Assembly: GCA_965219925.1 (NCBI GenBank)
Contig: OZ244795.1
Span: 1,178,001-1,242,000 of the forward strand
Length of the DNA stretch: 64,000 nucleotides
Direction of reading: 5' to 3'
Source of the DNA: Bin87 sp965219925
GTDB taxonomy: Bacteria > Chloroflexota > Dehalococcoidia > Lucifugimonadales > UBA3495
Shown: positions 37,256 to 46,087 of the stretch, in pieces
Position numbering within the stretch: the first letter of the stretch is position 1
Layout of the letters: the number at the start of each line of letters is the position of its first letter
Made by a program: the position numbers and the translations under genes
The notes under the pieces: model-generated
The model's input: the letters and a program-made list of their open reading frames with translations, nothing else
Databases searched by the model: none
Told to the model about the DNA's origin: nothing

Positions 37256-39262
37256 ATGTCCCGCACCGTAGTCGGCATTGATGTCGGCGGCACTTTTACC
37301 GACATTGCCGTCCTGGAAAATGGCCGGCTAACTGTTCACAAGCTGCCCTCCACGCCGTCAAACCCGTCGCACGGCATAGTCACGGGCGTTACCGACACGG
37401 GCGTCGATATCGCCGGAGCAGACTTCGTGCACGGCAGCACCGTTGCCACCAACGCTCTGCTGGAAGGCAAGGGCGGACGCACCGCGCTGGTCACTACTCT
37501 GGGGTTTGAGGACGTTCTGGAAATCGGGAGGCAAAATCGCGCCGACCTCTATGACCTGTCAATGGAACGGCCACCACCGCTGGCCCCTTCGGAATTGCGC
37601 TTCGGGTTGCTGGAACGCGTTGAGTACACCGGCGCCATCCTGGAGGACCTGACCCCAGAATCGGTGCAGTCCCTGTTGACGCTGCTGGAACAGGAAGACG
37701 TGGATGGTATTGCCGTATCCTTCCTGTTTTCGTTTCTGAACCCGGCCCACGAGGAAATTCTGGCCGACCATTTATCCCGGCTTCCCGGTCGCCCGTTCAT
37801 CTCCATATCTTCCAGAATACTGCCGGAATTTCGCGAATACGAGCGCACCAGCACGGTGGTTGTCAATTCGTACGTGGGCCCGCTGATGGCCCGGTATTTG
37901 ACCGAACTGGAGGGGGTTTTGGGAAGTGGGCTGCGCATTATGCAATCGTCCGGCGGCAGTATCACCGCTCGCCTGGCGGCCGAGCAGCCGGTCAGAACTA
38001 TTCTGAGCGGGCCGGCCGGCGGCGTGGTTGGCGCTTTTTATACTGGCGTGCAGGCCGGCTTTCCCGACATCATCACCCTGGATATGGGTGGAACCTCTAC
38101 CGATGTCTCCCTGTGTCCGGGTCGTATCAAAGAAACCACATCGGCTAATCTGGGTGGATATCCGGTCAGCGTCCCCATGATAGAAATCCATACGGTGGGA
38201 GCTGGCGGAGGGTCGATTGCCCGGGTTGATTCAGGTGGCGCCCTGGTGGTTGGCCCGCAATCGGCTGGCGCTGAGCCCGGACCGGCGTGCTATGGCCACG
38301 GCGACAGGATCACGGTTACCGACGCCAATCTCACGCTGGGTCGATTGCGCGCCGACGAATTTCTCGGCGGCCGGATGGCGCTGGACCGAGAGCGGGCAGT
38401 AGGGTTGATGGCTGATTTGTCCGGCGATGTGGGCGCTTCGGTAACCGATACGGCGTTGGGAATCATTCGCGTGGTCAACTCCAACATGGAACGCGCCATC
38501 CGGTCCATATCCCTGGAACGTGGCTACGACCCGCGGGAGTTTACGCTGGTCCCGTTCGGCGGAGCCGGGCCAATGCACGCCTGCGAACTGGCTGCTGAGC
38601 TGGGAATCCCCAGGGTTTTGGTTCCTGCTCACCCGGGCATTCTGTCGGCGTTGGGCGTAGCCATTGCCGATGTGGTCAAGGATTATTCGCGTACCGTAAT
38701 GCTGCGTGGTGATGCCCTGGACAAAGACCGGCTCGAAGAGGAGTTCCACGGCATGGAAGGCCAGGCGAGAGCCGAGCTTTTCGATGAGGGTTTGCCGGCA
38801 GATGGCATGACCGCTCGCCGGTTCCTGGACGTGCGTTACGTGGGCCAGTCATTCGAGATAACGGTGGATTGCCCGTCTCTCACCGGGCGCGGCGATCTGA
38901 CCCGCAGTATTTCCTCCGGTTTCTATGCTTCCCACCTGCAACGATTCGGGTATGCCGACCGCTCCCTGCCCATCGAGGTGGTCAACCTGCGGCTCAAGCT
39001 CGAACTTGCCGTCGACAAACCTGATCTGGAACCTGCCGCGTACGTTGGCGGGGACGCCGCCCACGCCGTCACCGGCTCCGCCGAGGTTGTCTTCCCGGGC
39101 GGCCGTGTGGACACGATGCTGTACGACCGGAACCGATTGGAGACCGGCAACCGTGTTCCAGGGCCGGCGCTGTTGCTGCAGCTCGACACGACAATAGTTA
39201 TCCCGCCCGACTGGACTGGGGTAGTTGACCCCTACGGCAACCTGCTGCTGGAACCGGCCTGA
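37256..39262 (+). CDS. hyuA: Hydantoinase/oxoprolinase family, subunit A
   Basis: A 668-residue HyuA-type subunit. It opens VVGIDVGGTFTDIAVLENGR, the acetate kinase-like ATP-binding start; DFVHGSTVATNALLEGKG follows, and TLDMGGTSTDVSLCPG is the second phosphate-binding loop. C-terminal PFGGAGPMHACELAAELGIP is conserved. Subunit A with subunit B hydrolyses cyclic amides such as 5-oxoproline or hydantoins using ATP. Subunit B lies 3 kb away at 42351, separated by other genes, unlike the usual adjacent pair. Exact substrate unknown. Confidence 0.9.
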   Translation: MSRTVVGIDVGGTFTDIAVLENGRLTVHKLPSTPSNPSHGIVTGVTDTGVDIAGADFVHGSTVATNALLEGKGGRTALVTTLGFEDVLEIGRQNRADLYDLSMERPPPLAPSELRFGLLERVEYTGAILEDLTPESVQSLLTLLEQEDVDGIAVSFLFSFLNPAHEEILADHLSRLPGRPFISISSRILPEFREYERTSTVVVNSYVGPLMARYLTELEGVLGSGLRIMQSSGGSITARLAAEQPVRTILSGPAGGVVGAFYTGVQAGFPDIITLDMGGTSTDVSLCPGRIKETTSANLGGYPVSVPMIEIHTVGAGGGSIARVDSGGALVVGPQSAGAEPGPACYGHGDRITVTDANLTLGRLRADEFLGGRMALDRERAVGLMADLSGDVGASVTDTALGIIRVVNSNMERAIRSISLERGYDPREFTLVPFGGAGPMHACELAAELGIPRVLVPAHPGILSALGVAIADVVKDYSRTVMLRGDALDKDRLEEEFHGMEGQARAELFDEGLPADGMTARRFLDVRYVGQSFEITVDCPSLTGRGDLTRSISSGFYASHLQRFGYADRSLPIEVVNLRLKLELAVDKPDLEPAAYVGGDAAHAVTGSAEVVFPGGRVDTMLYDRNRLETGNRVPGPALLLQLDTTIVIPPDWTGVVDPYGNLLLEPA

Positions 39263-39289
39263 TTGGCATTCGGTACCAGTGAAACTGCA

Positions 39290-40108
39290 ATGAGCACATC
39301 AACCGACAGCCTCTCCCGCCTTTCCGTCCTGGCGTGTTTTGCACATCCTGATGATGAAGGGTTTGCGTCGGGCGGTTTGCTGGCGAAACTCGCGGCCGGC
39401 GGCGCCCGGGTTACGCTCGTTTGCGCCACCAACGGCGACGTTGGCGAAATCAGCGACCCGTCGCTGGCCACTCCCGAGAATCTTTGGCAGGTGCGTAAGC
39501 AGGAACTTCTAAACGCCATGGACGTTACCGGCATCTCCGACGTGCGTTTCCTGGATTACCGTGATAGCGGGATGGACGGCACCGAGGACAACAGGCACCC
39601 ACGGGCATATTGCAACTCCGACCGCGACGTCGTTCTGGCCGATTTGGAAAATATCATGCGGGAAACCAATCCGCATGTCGTCCTGACTCACGACCCTACT
39701 GGTGGGTACGGACATCCGGATCATAAAACCATGTCTGCCCACGCCACTGCTGCGGTGTCCCGCGTCTCCGACCCGGACGGGGCCACTCCACTGTTGTATT
39801 ACGTCTGTTTCCCCCGCGACGTGTTTCGCCGCTGGTGGCAGGAAATGGCCGACCGCAACATCACACCACCGTTCGCCGCCGAGGCAATCGACGAGTTGGG
39901 CACACCCGACGCAGACGTAACCACCACCGTTGATGTTATGCTCTGGGTCGATGTGAAATTGCGGTCTTTGTCCTGCCACCGTACCCAACTGCATGACTCC
40001 GGCCCCTTCCACCAATTGCCTGATGACGTCGTGAATATGTTGATGGGCACCGAGTTCTATCAGCTGGTGACCCCTCCGGGCGCAGTTGATCTGTTGGCTG
40101 GGTTGTGA
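39290..40108 (+). CDS. PIG-L family deacetylase
   Basis: A 272-residue LmbE/PIG-L protein. The zinc motif AHPDDE occurs at FAHPDDEGFASGG near residue 15, and the second metal His lies in GGYGHPDHKTMSAHATAAV. The family removes acetyl groups from N-acetylglucosamine conjugates such as GlcNAc-Ins in mycothiol-type pathways. The ATG at 39290 is preferred; an upstream TTG at 39263 would add 9 residues. It follows hyuA closely and is probably cotranscribed. Confidence 0.88.
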   Translation: MSTSTDSLSRLSVLACFAHPDDEGFASGGLLAKLAAGGARVTLVCATNGDVGEISDPSLATPENLWQVRKQELLNAMDVTGISDVRFLDYRDSGMDGTEDNRHPRAYCNSDRDVVLADLENIMRETNPHVVLTHDPTGGYGHPDHKTMSAHATAAVSRVSDPDGATPLLYYVCFPRDVFRRWWQEMADRNITPPFAAEAIDELGTPDADVTTTVDVMLWVDVKLRSLSCHRTQLHDSGPFHQLPDDVVNMLMGTEFYQLVTPPGAVDLLAGL

Positions 40109-40177
40109 AGTCAGAAGGCAGTCGTCACCTCAGTGACCATCCGCCGTTGCAGGGCAATCGCATATGAAATCAGAACC

Positions 40178-40206
40178 TCGTCATTCCGGCGAAGGCCGGA
40201 ATCCAG
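40178..40206 (+). repeat. Inverted repeat left of the GIY-YIG gene
   Basis: TCGTCATTCCGGCGAAGGCC then GGAATCCAG, itself palindromic (TTCCGGC/GCCGGAA). Its inverted partner is at 40523-40551. Confidence 0.85.
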
Positions 40207-40219
40207 AAAAGATTGAAAG

Positions 40220-40507
40220 ATGAAACTCCCTAGTGTGTACATTCTTGCCAGCAGGCGCAATGGAACGTTGTACGTTGGGGTTACCTCTAACATCGTCCAG
40301 AGAGTCTGGCAACACAAGAACGATCTGGTACAAGGTTTCACGAAGCGTTATGGTGTACACACGCTGGTTTGGTATGAAAGCCATGAAACGATGAACAGCG
40401 CAATTACGCGGGAGAAGGCTATCAAAGAATGGCAACGGGCGTGGAAAATCGCGCTGATTGAGAAAGATAATCCGGTGTGGCGAGATTTGTATGAAGATGT
40501 CTGTTGA
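40220..40507 (+). CDS. GIY-YIG nuclease family protein (YhbQ/UPF0213 type)
   Basis: A 95-residue single-domain GIY-YIG endonuclease. It begins PSVYILASRRNGTLYVGVTS, in which Y-I-L/x9-11/Y-V-G is the family motif, then VQRVWQHKNDLVQGFTKRYG and EKAIKEWQRAWKIALIE with the conserved metal-binding Glu context. The gene is unusual in its packing: a palindromic repeat ends 13 bases before its ATG and the inverted copy starts 15 bases after its stop. This packaging suggests a mobile unit. Cleavage specificity unknown. Confidence 0.88.
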   Translation: MKLPSVYILASRRNGTLYVGVTSNIVQRVWQHKNDLVQGFTKRYGVHTLVWYESHETMNSAITREKAIKEWQRAWKIALIEKDNPVWRDLYEDVC

Positions 40508-40522
40508 CTTGGTCTCAGGCAG

Positions 40523-40551
40523 CCTGGATTCCGGCTTTCGCCGGAATGACG
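40523..40551 (-). repeat. Inverted repeat right of the GIY-YIG gene
   Basis: CCTGGATTCCGGCTTTCGCC then GGAATGACG, the inverted partner of 40178-40206. It lies inside an upstream in-frame extension of the methyltransferase frame that I do not count as coding. Confidence 0.85.
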
Positions 40552-40635
40552 GAGTTGCGGTTAAACGTCTTTGTCATCTTACCGTCCGATTCGCGCCGAG
40601 CTGACGCTATAGGCAAAACCACCGGAGTACCAACT

Positions 40636-42273
40636 ATGCCCGAAGCTGCCCCCAACCGCCTCTACTTCGGCGACAACCTGTCCATCCTGCGGGAGCATGT
40701 CGCCGATGCCAGCGTTGACTTGATTTATCTCGACCCGCCCTTCAACTCTAACGCCACTTACAACGTCCTGTTCCGGGAGCGCAGCGGCGACGAGTCGGCG
40801 GCTCAGATTACTGCTTTCGACGACACCTGGCACTGGAGCCTGGAATCGGAACGCGCCTATCAGGACGTGATTACCCACGGGCCGGCCAAAGTTGGGCAAC
40901 TGCTGGCCGCGATGCGCGCCTTCCTCGGCCAGAACGATATGATGGCCTACCTCACCATGATGGCCCAGCGCACGATTGAACTGCACCGCGTCCTGAAACC
41001 CACCGGCAGCATCTATTTGCACTGCGACCCTACGGCTAGCCACTACCTGAAACTGCTGCTGGATGCGGTGTTTGGCAACAGGAACTTTCGGAACGAAATC
41101 GTTTGGAAGCGTTACGGTGCTCATAACGACGTAGGGCAGGGTTCTACTCGATTTGGTCGCGTCCATGACACCATTTTGCTATACGGCAAGAGCGAGTCAG
41201 TAGTTTGGAATCAGGGTTTTGTTCCATTGGACGATAGTTATATCCAAACCACCTACCGGTTTATCGAAGAAGAGACTGGCAGGCGATTTACCACTACTCC
41301 GCTTACCGGGCCTGGAGGTGCCGAAAAAGGCAATCCTGTGTACGAATGGAATGGTCATACCCGGGCGTGGCGGTACAGTCGAGAGACGATGCAACAACTG
41401 GATGCAGAAGGCCGCCTATATTATTCCCGAACTGGTTATCCTCGTCGCAAACTATTCTTGGAGGAATCTCGTGGCGTACCCGTACAAGATATGTGGTACG
41501 ACATCAACTCTTTGTCCGGAAGTAATGCGGAACGCCTCGGCTACCCCACGCAAAAACCCGAAGCTCTGCTGGAGCGAATCATCAACGCCAGCAGCAACGA
41601 GGGCGACGTTGTGCTCGACCCCTTCTGTGGGTGTGGTACTGCCGTGGCCGCTGCCGAGCGGCTCAACCGGCAGTGGATTGGCATTGACGTAACTCACCTC
41701 GCCATCTCACTAATCCGCCACCGGCTGCACGATACCTTTGGCGGTGATTTGTGCCCCTATGATGTGATCGGCGAGCCGGAGGACGTGGGCAGCGCCGAGG
41801 CTTTGGCCCGGCAAGACCGCTACCAATTCGAGTGGTGGGCGCTGGGCCTGGTGGATGCCCGCCCGGCCCGGGACAAACGCAAGGGCGCGGACAGCGGCAT
41901 CGACGGCTACATCAACTTCTTCGACGACAACAGCGGCAAGCCCAAGCGCATTGTCGTGCAGGTGAAAAGCGGCCACGTCAATCGGGGTCAAATCGCCACC
42001 CTCAAAGGCGACATGGAGCGGGAAAAGGCGGAACTCGGGCTGTTCGTTACCCTTGAGGAACCAACCCGTCCGATGCTGCAGGAAGCCGTGGCTGCCGGGT
42101 TCTACGAACCGGAGCATTACCCCGGCCAACAGTACCCGCGCCTGCAAATCTTAACCATTGACGAACTATTGGCCGGCAAGCCAGCCGAATACCCACGCAT
42201 GGGCCTGCAAACCACCTTTCGCCAGGCCCCCCGCCGTCGCCGTGCCGAAGGCCAGCAGTCTCCTCTCGCTTGA
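40636..42273 (+). CDS. DNA methyltransferase fused to a PD-(D/E)XK (Mrr-like) nuclease domain
   Basis: A 545-residue fusion. The N-terminal part is a beta-class N4/N6 amino-methyltransferase: motif IV DPPF at residues 33-36 precedes motif I DPFCGCGT at about 327. KPTGSIYLHCD and NEIVWKRYGAHND lie between. From about 416 comes GADSGIDGYINFF...RIVVQVKSG, a typical Mrr/PD-(D/E)XK restriction core (D then Q-x-K). One chain could both modify and cut (inference). The ATG at 40636 is chosen because the upstream extension translates a palindromic repeat. Its neighbour is the GIY-YIG unit. Confidence 0.88.
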   Translation: MPEAAPNRLYFGDNLSILREHVADASVDLIYLDPPFNSNATYNVLFRERSGDESAAQITAFDDTWHWSLESERAYQDVITHGPAKVGQLLAAMRAFLGQNDMMAYLTMMAQRTIELHRVLKPTGSIYLHCDPTASHYLKLLLDAVFGNRNFRNEIVWKRYGAHNDVGQGSTRFGRVHDTILLYGKSESVVWNQGFVPLDDSYIQTTYRFIEEETGRRFTTTPLTGPGGAEKGNPVYEWNGHTRAWRYSRETMQQLDAEGRLYYSRTGYPRRKLFLEESRGVPVQDMWYDINSLSGSNAERLGYPTQKPEALLERIINASSNEGDVVLDPFCGCGTAVAAAERLNRQWIGIDVTHLAISLIRHRLHDTFGGDLCPYDVIGEPEDVGSAEALARQDRYQFEWWALGLVDARPARDKRKGADSGIDGYINFFDDNSGKPKRIVVQVKSGHVNRGQIATLKGDMEREKAELGLFVTLEEPTRPMLQEAVAAGFYEPEHYPGQQYPRLQILTIDELLAGKPAEYPRMGLQTTFRQAPRRRRAEGQQSPLA

Positions 42274-42277
42274 CGTT

Positions 42278-42330
42278 ACAAAATCCCTTCTTCCTCTGGG
42301 AGAGGACTAGGGTGAGGGTTGTCCCCACCC
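42278..42330 (+). repeat. Degenerate 'GGGAGAGG...AGGGTGAGGG' repeat
   Basis: CTTCCTCTGGGAGAGGACTA then GGGTGAGGG, a degenerate copy of the core found within the element at 60287-60441. It lies between the methyltransferase gene and hyuB. Confidence 0.5.
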
Positions 42331-42350
42331 CTCCAAGGAGCTATACCGCA

Positions 42351-43934
42351 ATGCCCGTTGATGCCATCAGCCTCGAAGTGTTTAAGAATATGTTTATCTC
42401 CGTTTCGGAGGAGATGGGAGTGGCGCTGCAGCGGACCAGCTACTCCACAAACATGAAAGAGCGACAGGACTTTTCATGTGCGCTGTTCAACCCGCAGGCC
42501 GAGATGGTGGCGCAGGCGGCCCATCAACCCGTGCATCTGGGAGCGATGCCGGCGTCGGTTCAGGCCGCCCTGCAAACGTTTCCGCAGGGTTTGCGCGCCG
42601 GTGATATCGTCATCCTGAACGACCCGTACCTGGGTGGTTCCCATCTGCCTGACATCACGCTGGTTGCGCCGGCTTTCATCGAGACGGACGGCGTAAAAAC
42701 GCTCATTGGATACGTCAGCAACCGCGGCCACCACTCCGATGTGGGAGGGATGGCCCCCGGGTCGATGCCCCTGTCAACCGAGCTGTACCAGGAAGGACTG
42801 ATCATCCCACCATTGAAGCTGTCTCGCGGTGGACGACTCAACCAGGAGATCATCGCCCTGATCTGTCGCAACTCGCGCACACCGGATGATCGGCGAGGCG
42901 ACCTGGCCGCACAGATCGCGTCCATCCGCGTCGGCGAAAAACGCCTCACCGAGATTGCCGAACGCTATGGGCTGCCCGATACCCATGAGCACATGGATGC
43001 CCTGCTCAACTATTCTGAGCGGCTCACCCGCCGCGCCATTGCCGAAATTCCCAACGGCGTTTACCGGGTGACTGACTACATGGATGACGACGGATTGACC
43101 GAAGAACCCGTAGTCATTTCGGTGGCCGTAACTGTGGAAGATGATCGAATGACCATTGATTTTACCGGCACCGCCGATCATCGGCCCGGTTGCATCAACG
43201 CACCGCGAGCCGTAACCGTGTCCGCCAGCCTGTACGTTGTGAGGTGCGTGGTTGGCAGCGAAGCGCCAGCCAATCAGGGCTGTCTGCGCCCGGTAGAAAT
43301 CATCACGCCTCGGGGCAGCCTGGTCGATCCACTCCCCCAGCGGGGCGTAGCGGGCGGCAACGTGGAAACCTCCCAGCGCATTACGGATGTGTTGCTGGCC
43401 GCCCTGAGCCAGGCGCTGCCAGATCGGATACCGGCATCGTCGCAGGGCACGATGAACAACATGATTATCGGTGGGCACGACATATCTCGGGACAAACCCT
43501 ACGTTTATTACGAAACAATTGGCGGCGGGATGGGAGCGCGCCCGGATAAAGATGGTATTTCCGGCATCCACACTCACATGACCAATACGATGAACACTCC
43601 CGTTGAAGCCCTGGAATTTGCATTCCCGCTGCGTCTGCGTCGCTATGCTCTGCGGCGCGGGTCTGGCGGCGACGGAATGCATCGGGGCGGCGATGGCCTG
43701 GTGCGCGACGTGGAGTTCCTCAGCCCGGCCCGGGTTACCGTGCTGTCGGAGCGGCGGCGTTTTGCTCCCCCCGGATATCACGGCGGACACCACGGCCATC
43801 AGGGGGAGAACGTACTCTTCCGGGGGGGCTACGAAGAAGTGCATCTGGCCGGCAAAGAGACCCTGGATGTGGAGGCGGGCGACATATTGAGCATCCGGAC
43901 ACCCGGTGGCGGCGGCTGGGGCGCGCCGGAGTAA
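42351..43934 (+). CDS. hyuB: Hydantoinase/oxoprolinase family, subunit B
   Basis: A 527-residue HyuB subunit. It begins VDAISLEVFKNMFISVSEEM with GVALQRTSYSTNMKERQDFS, the classical opening. DPYLGGSHLPDI, GYVSNRGHHSDVGGMAPGSM and IGGGMGARPDKDG are conserved blocks of the family. I chose the ATG at 42351 with AAGGAG upstream; the longer frame runs into a repeat. It presumably works with the hyuA product at 37256. Confidence 0.92.
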   Translation: MPVDAISLEVFKNMFISVSEEMGVALQRTSYSTNMKERQDFSCALFNPQAEMVAQAAHQPVHLGAMPASVQAALQTFPQGLRAGDIVILNDPYLGGSHLPDITLVAPAFIETDGVKTLIGYVSNRGHHSDVGGMAPGSMPLSTELYQEGLIIPPLKLSRGGRLNQEIIALICRNSRTPDDRRGDLAAQIASIRVGEKRLTEIAERYGLPDTHEHMDALLNYSERLTRRAIAEIPNGVYRVTDYMDDDGLTEEPVVISVAVTVEDDRMTIDFTGTADHRPGCINAPRAVTVSASLYVVRCVVGSEAPANQGCLRPVEIITPRGSLVDPLPQRGVAGGNVETSQRITDVLLAALSQALPDRIPASSQGTMNNMIIGGHDISRDKPYVYYETIGGGMGARPDKDGISGIHTHMTNTMNTPVEALEFAFPLRLRRYALRRGSGGDGMHRGGDGLVRDVEFLSPARVTVLSERRRFAPPGYHGGHHGHQGENVLFRGGYEEVHLAGKETLDVEAGDILSIRTPGGGGWGAPE

Positions 43935-43938
43935 TTTT

Positions 43939-44022
43939 TACCGAGATGGACAGGATGCACGGGATAAACAGGATTTCAATTTGTTATCCTGTCCATCCCC
44001 TTTATCCTGTTTATCCCGGTAA
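43939..44022. repeat. Imperfect inverted repeat between hyuB and the UDG gene
   Basis: Left arm GATGGACAGGATGCACGGGA then TAAACAGGAT; right arm ATCCTGTCCATCCCCTTTAT then CCTGTTTATCCCGGTA. A dispersed-repeat type that can fold as a hairpin and may also end hyuB transcription. Confidence 0.6.
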
Positions 44023-44042
44023 GTGATTTCGTAGCTGCTGAT

Positions 44043-44747
44043 ATGTACGATGTTATAAACGCCGGCACTATTGCAGAAGTGCAAGAGCAGGTTATCGCCT
44101 GTCGCGCGTGTCCCAGGCTGGTGGATTGGCGGGAGGAAACGGCCCGCGTCAAGCGGCGTATGTATCGGTATGAAGATTATTGGGGTAGGCCGTTGGCTGC
44201 CTTCGGTGACCCCCACGCCCGCTTGCTCGTTGTAGGTTTGGCGCCGGCGGCCCACGGCGGCAACCGTACCGGACGCATGTTTACCGGCGACCGCAGCGGG
44301 GATTGGCTGTTTGGGGCTCTGTACCGAGCCGGATTTGCAAACCAGCCCGAGTCGGTGCGTGTTGGCGATGGACTCCAACTGCAAGACGCCCTGATTACCG
44401 CCGCCGCCCGCTGCGCTCCGCCTCAAAACAAACTCAGACCCGACGAGCTGGCCGCCTGCCGCCCGTACATAACGCGCGAGATTGAACTTCTTACGGATTT
44501 GCGGGTCGTCGTGGCGCTGGGCCGCATCGCTTTTGATGCTTTCCTGCGAGCTTACGCCGCCGCCGGACACACCCCGCCGGCGCGCAAACCGCCCTTCGGC
44601 CATAACGTAGCCACCCAACTCCCCAATGGCGGCCCCCTGCTGATCGCCTGCTACCACCCCAGCCAGCAAAACACCCAAACCGGCCGGCTCACCCTGGATA
44701 TGCTGGATGCCGTATTTCAGCGGGCGCGGGATGCGTGTGGTGAGTAG
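44043..44747 (+). CDS. Uracil-DNA glycosylase, family 5 (UdgB-like)
   Basis: A 234-residue glycosylase. Motif 1 is VVGLAPAAHGGNRTGRMFTG, as in family 5, which lacks the catalytic Asp of families 1 and 4. Motif 2 is HPSQQNTQTG. Four Cys that can bind an Fe-S cluster occur in CRACPRL near residue 20, RCAPPQN, and LAAC. Family 5 enzymes remove uracil and other deaminated bases. It lies between the repeat at 43939 and a DUF2442 gene; no repair partner is adjacent. Confidence 0.88.
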   Translation: MYDVINAGTIAEVQEQVIACRACPRLVDWREETARVKRRMYRYEDYWGRPLAAFGDPHARLLVVGLAPAAHGGNRTGRMFTGDRSGDWLFGALYRAGFANQPESVRVGDGLQLQDALITAAARCAPPQNKLRPDELAACRPYITREIELLTDLRVVVALGRIAFDAFLRAYAAAGHTPPARKPPFGHNVATQLPNGGPLLIACYHPSQQNTQTGRLTLDMLDAVFQRARDACGE

Positions 44748-44767
44748 TCAAACAGGACTCAACTATC

Positions 44768-44797
44768 ATCGTCATTCCGGACTTGATCCGGAATCCA
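44768..44797. repeat. Palindromic repeat TCATTCCGG...CCGGAATCCAG
   Basis: TCGTCATTCCGGACTTGATC then CGGAATCCAG, a stem TTCCGGA/TCCGGAA, of the same style as the GIY-YIG flanks. Confidence 0.65.
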
Positions 44798-44847
44798 GAG
44801 CGTTTCGCCGGTGACAACTTCCGTGAACCCCAGGATGGAGGCATAGG

Positions 44848-45186
44848 ATGAATACTTCAACGATTGAGGTTCAAATTCCCGAAGCGGAAATCGTTGCGGT
44901 TTCTGAGGACACTTTGAGCGTCGATCTCTCCGACGGACGCACCATCGCGGTACCACTAGCCTGGTATCCCCGGCTCGTCTATGCCACCCAGGGCGAGCGG
45001 AACAACTGGGAACTAATCGGCCAGGGTCAGGGAATTCGCTGGTCCGATTTGGACGAAGACATCAGCGTAGAGGGACTGATAGCCGGCCGCCCATCGGCAG
45101 AAAGTCAGCAGTCTTTCAAGCGTTGGCTGGAAGCAAAACACGCCGGCCGCAAATTGTTGCTGTGCGACTTGTCGCTTGATGTATGA
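44848..45186 (+). CDS. DUF2442 domain-containing protein
   Basis: A 112-residue protein. VSEDTLSVDLSDGRTIAVPL followed by WYPRLVYAT is the hallmark of DUF2442, and WSDLDEDISVEGLIAGRPS closes the domain. GGATGGAGG lies upstream. DUF2442 genes are often next to DUF4160 genes in toxin-antitoxin-like pairs, but no DUF4160 gene is here. The C-terminal 25 residues are an unassigned extension. Confidence 0.82.
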   Translation: MNTSTIEVQIPEAEIVAVSEDTLSVDLSDGRTIAVPLAWYPRLVYATQGERNNWELIGQGQGIRWSDLDEDISVEGLIAGRPSAESQQSFKRWLEAKHAGRKLLLCDLSLDV

Positions 45187-45307
45187 GGGGTTGGAAGCGT
45201 TGTGGCAAAACACCTTAGCGATGCTCTGCAGTTGCCCCATAATGCCCTCTGTCACTAGAATATGTAGATTGGGCGGAAGACTGTAACGACTCCAGCGAGG
45301 TGCGCTA

Positions 45308-45940
45308 ATGAGAGCAGGTATAGAGGGTACGCTCACGAAAGCGGAAAAACATCCGCGAGCAATGACTTCGGGCAATTTGTTGATCAACGTAATATCAGGA
45401 GCAGTAATAGGCCTGGGTGCGGCTTGGCTGGTGCATTGGTTTAACTCACTGCTAGGGCCACCTTGGAGCTACTTGGTAACAGCGGGCATCCTGTTATTGG
45501 CAAAAGTCGCGTGGCGCTGGGTTACGACACTCTGGTTAAGCCCTCTCGTGGGCGAGTGGGCAGCGAGATTATTTGAGAAACAAACAGGCGTTCCAATACC
45601 ACAGCATATGAGAAATTTTCAATGGGGCAGCGACAGTCTGTCTATCGTTACCTTTGCAGCAACAATAGCCGTAGCAGGCTACTTGGCCAATCTGAAAATG
45701 GAATCCGGCGACCCTGCTGAGGGTGTTAGTGGCACTGGCATCATTTGGATAACGATGACTGTCGGAGCGATAACAGCTGCGTCTCAGTGTCTATCCAGTA
45801 GAATTACTATAATTTCCTTATGGCACAACAAATTTGAGTACCAAGATAATCCTGCTTATAGACAGAGTAGAGGTAACATACAGAGCCCTCCAAGAGCCAG
45901 TGGGCAAGGATCAACAAGAAACCGGCGAAGCGGACGCTAG
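45308..45940 (+). CDS. Hypothetical membrane protein
   Basis: A 210-residue protein with about four hydrophobic segments (around residues 25-45, 50-75, 115-130, 145-165). No family recognised. The C-terminal 30 residues are polar and Ser/Arg-rich. It lies between the DUF2442 gene and the convergent methyltransferase-HNH gene. The start (ATG 45308) has no obvious ribosome site, so the N-terminus is uncertain; ATG 45362 is an alternative. Confidence 0.5.
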   Translation: MRAGIEGTLTKAEKHPRAMTSGNLLINVISGAVIGLGAAWLVHWFNSLLGPPWSYLVTAGILLLAKVAWRWVTTLWLSPLVGEWAARLFEKQTGVPIPQHMRNFQWGSDSLSIVTFAATIAVAGYLANLKMESGDPAEGVSGTGIIWITMTVGAITAASQCLSSRITIISLWHNKFEYQDNPAYRQSRGNIQSPPRASGQGSTRNRRSGR

Positions 45941-46087
45941 GGATGCTCGATTAACTCCTCCTGAAACCACCGCTTCGAGTCCCGCTACCGCTGAGTCGGC
46001 CGGCGATGGTTTGCTGACCGCCAGGCATCGGGATCGGAATCCTCAGATTAGCCGCCTTGCCGTTGGTTCTGCTGTGGTGGGAGTTAT

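Noticed and set aside
44848..45186. Toxin-antitoxin pair with DUF2442
   Set aside because: No DUF4160 or similar toxin gene lies on either side.
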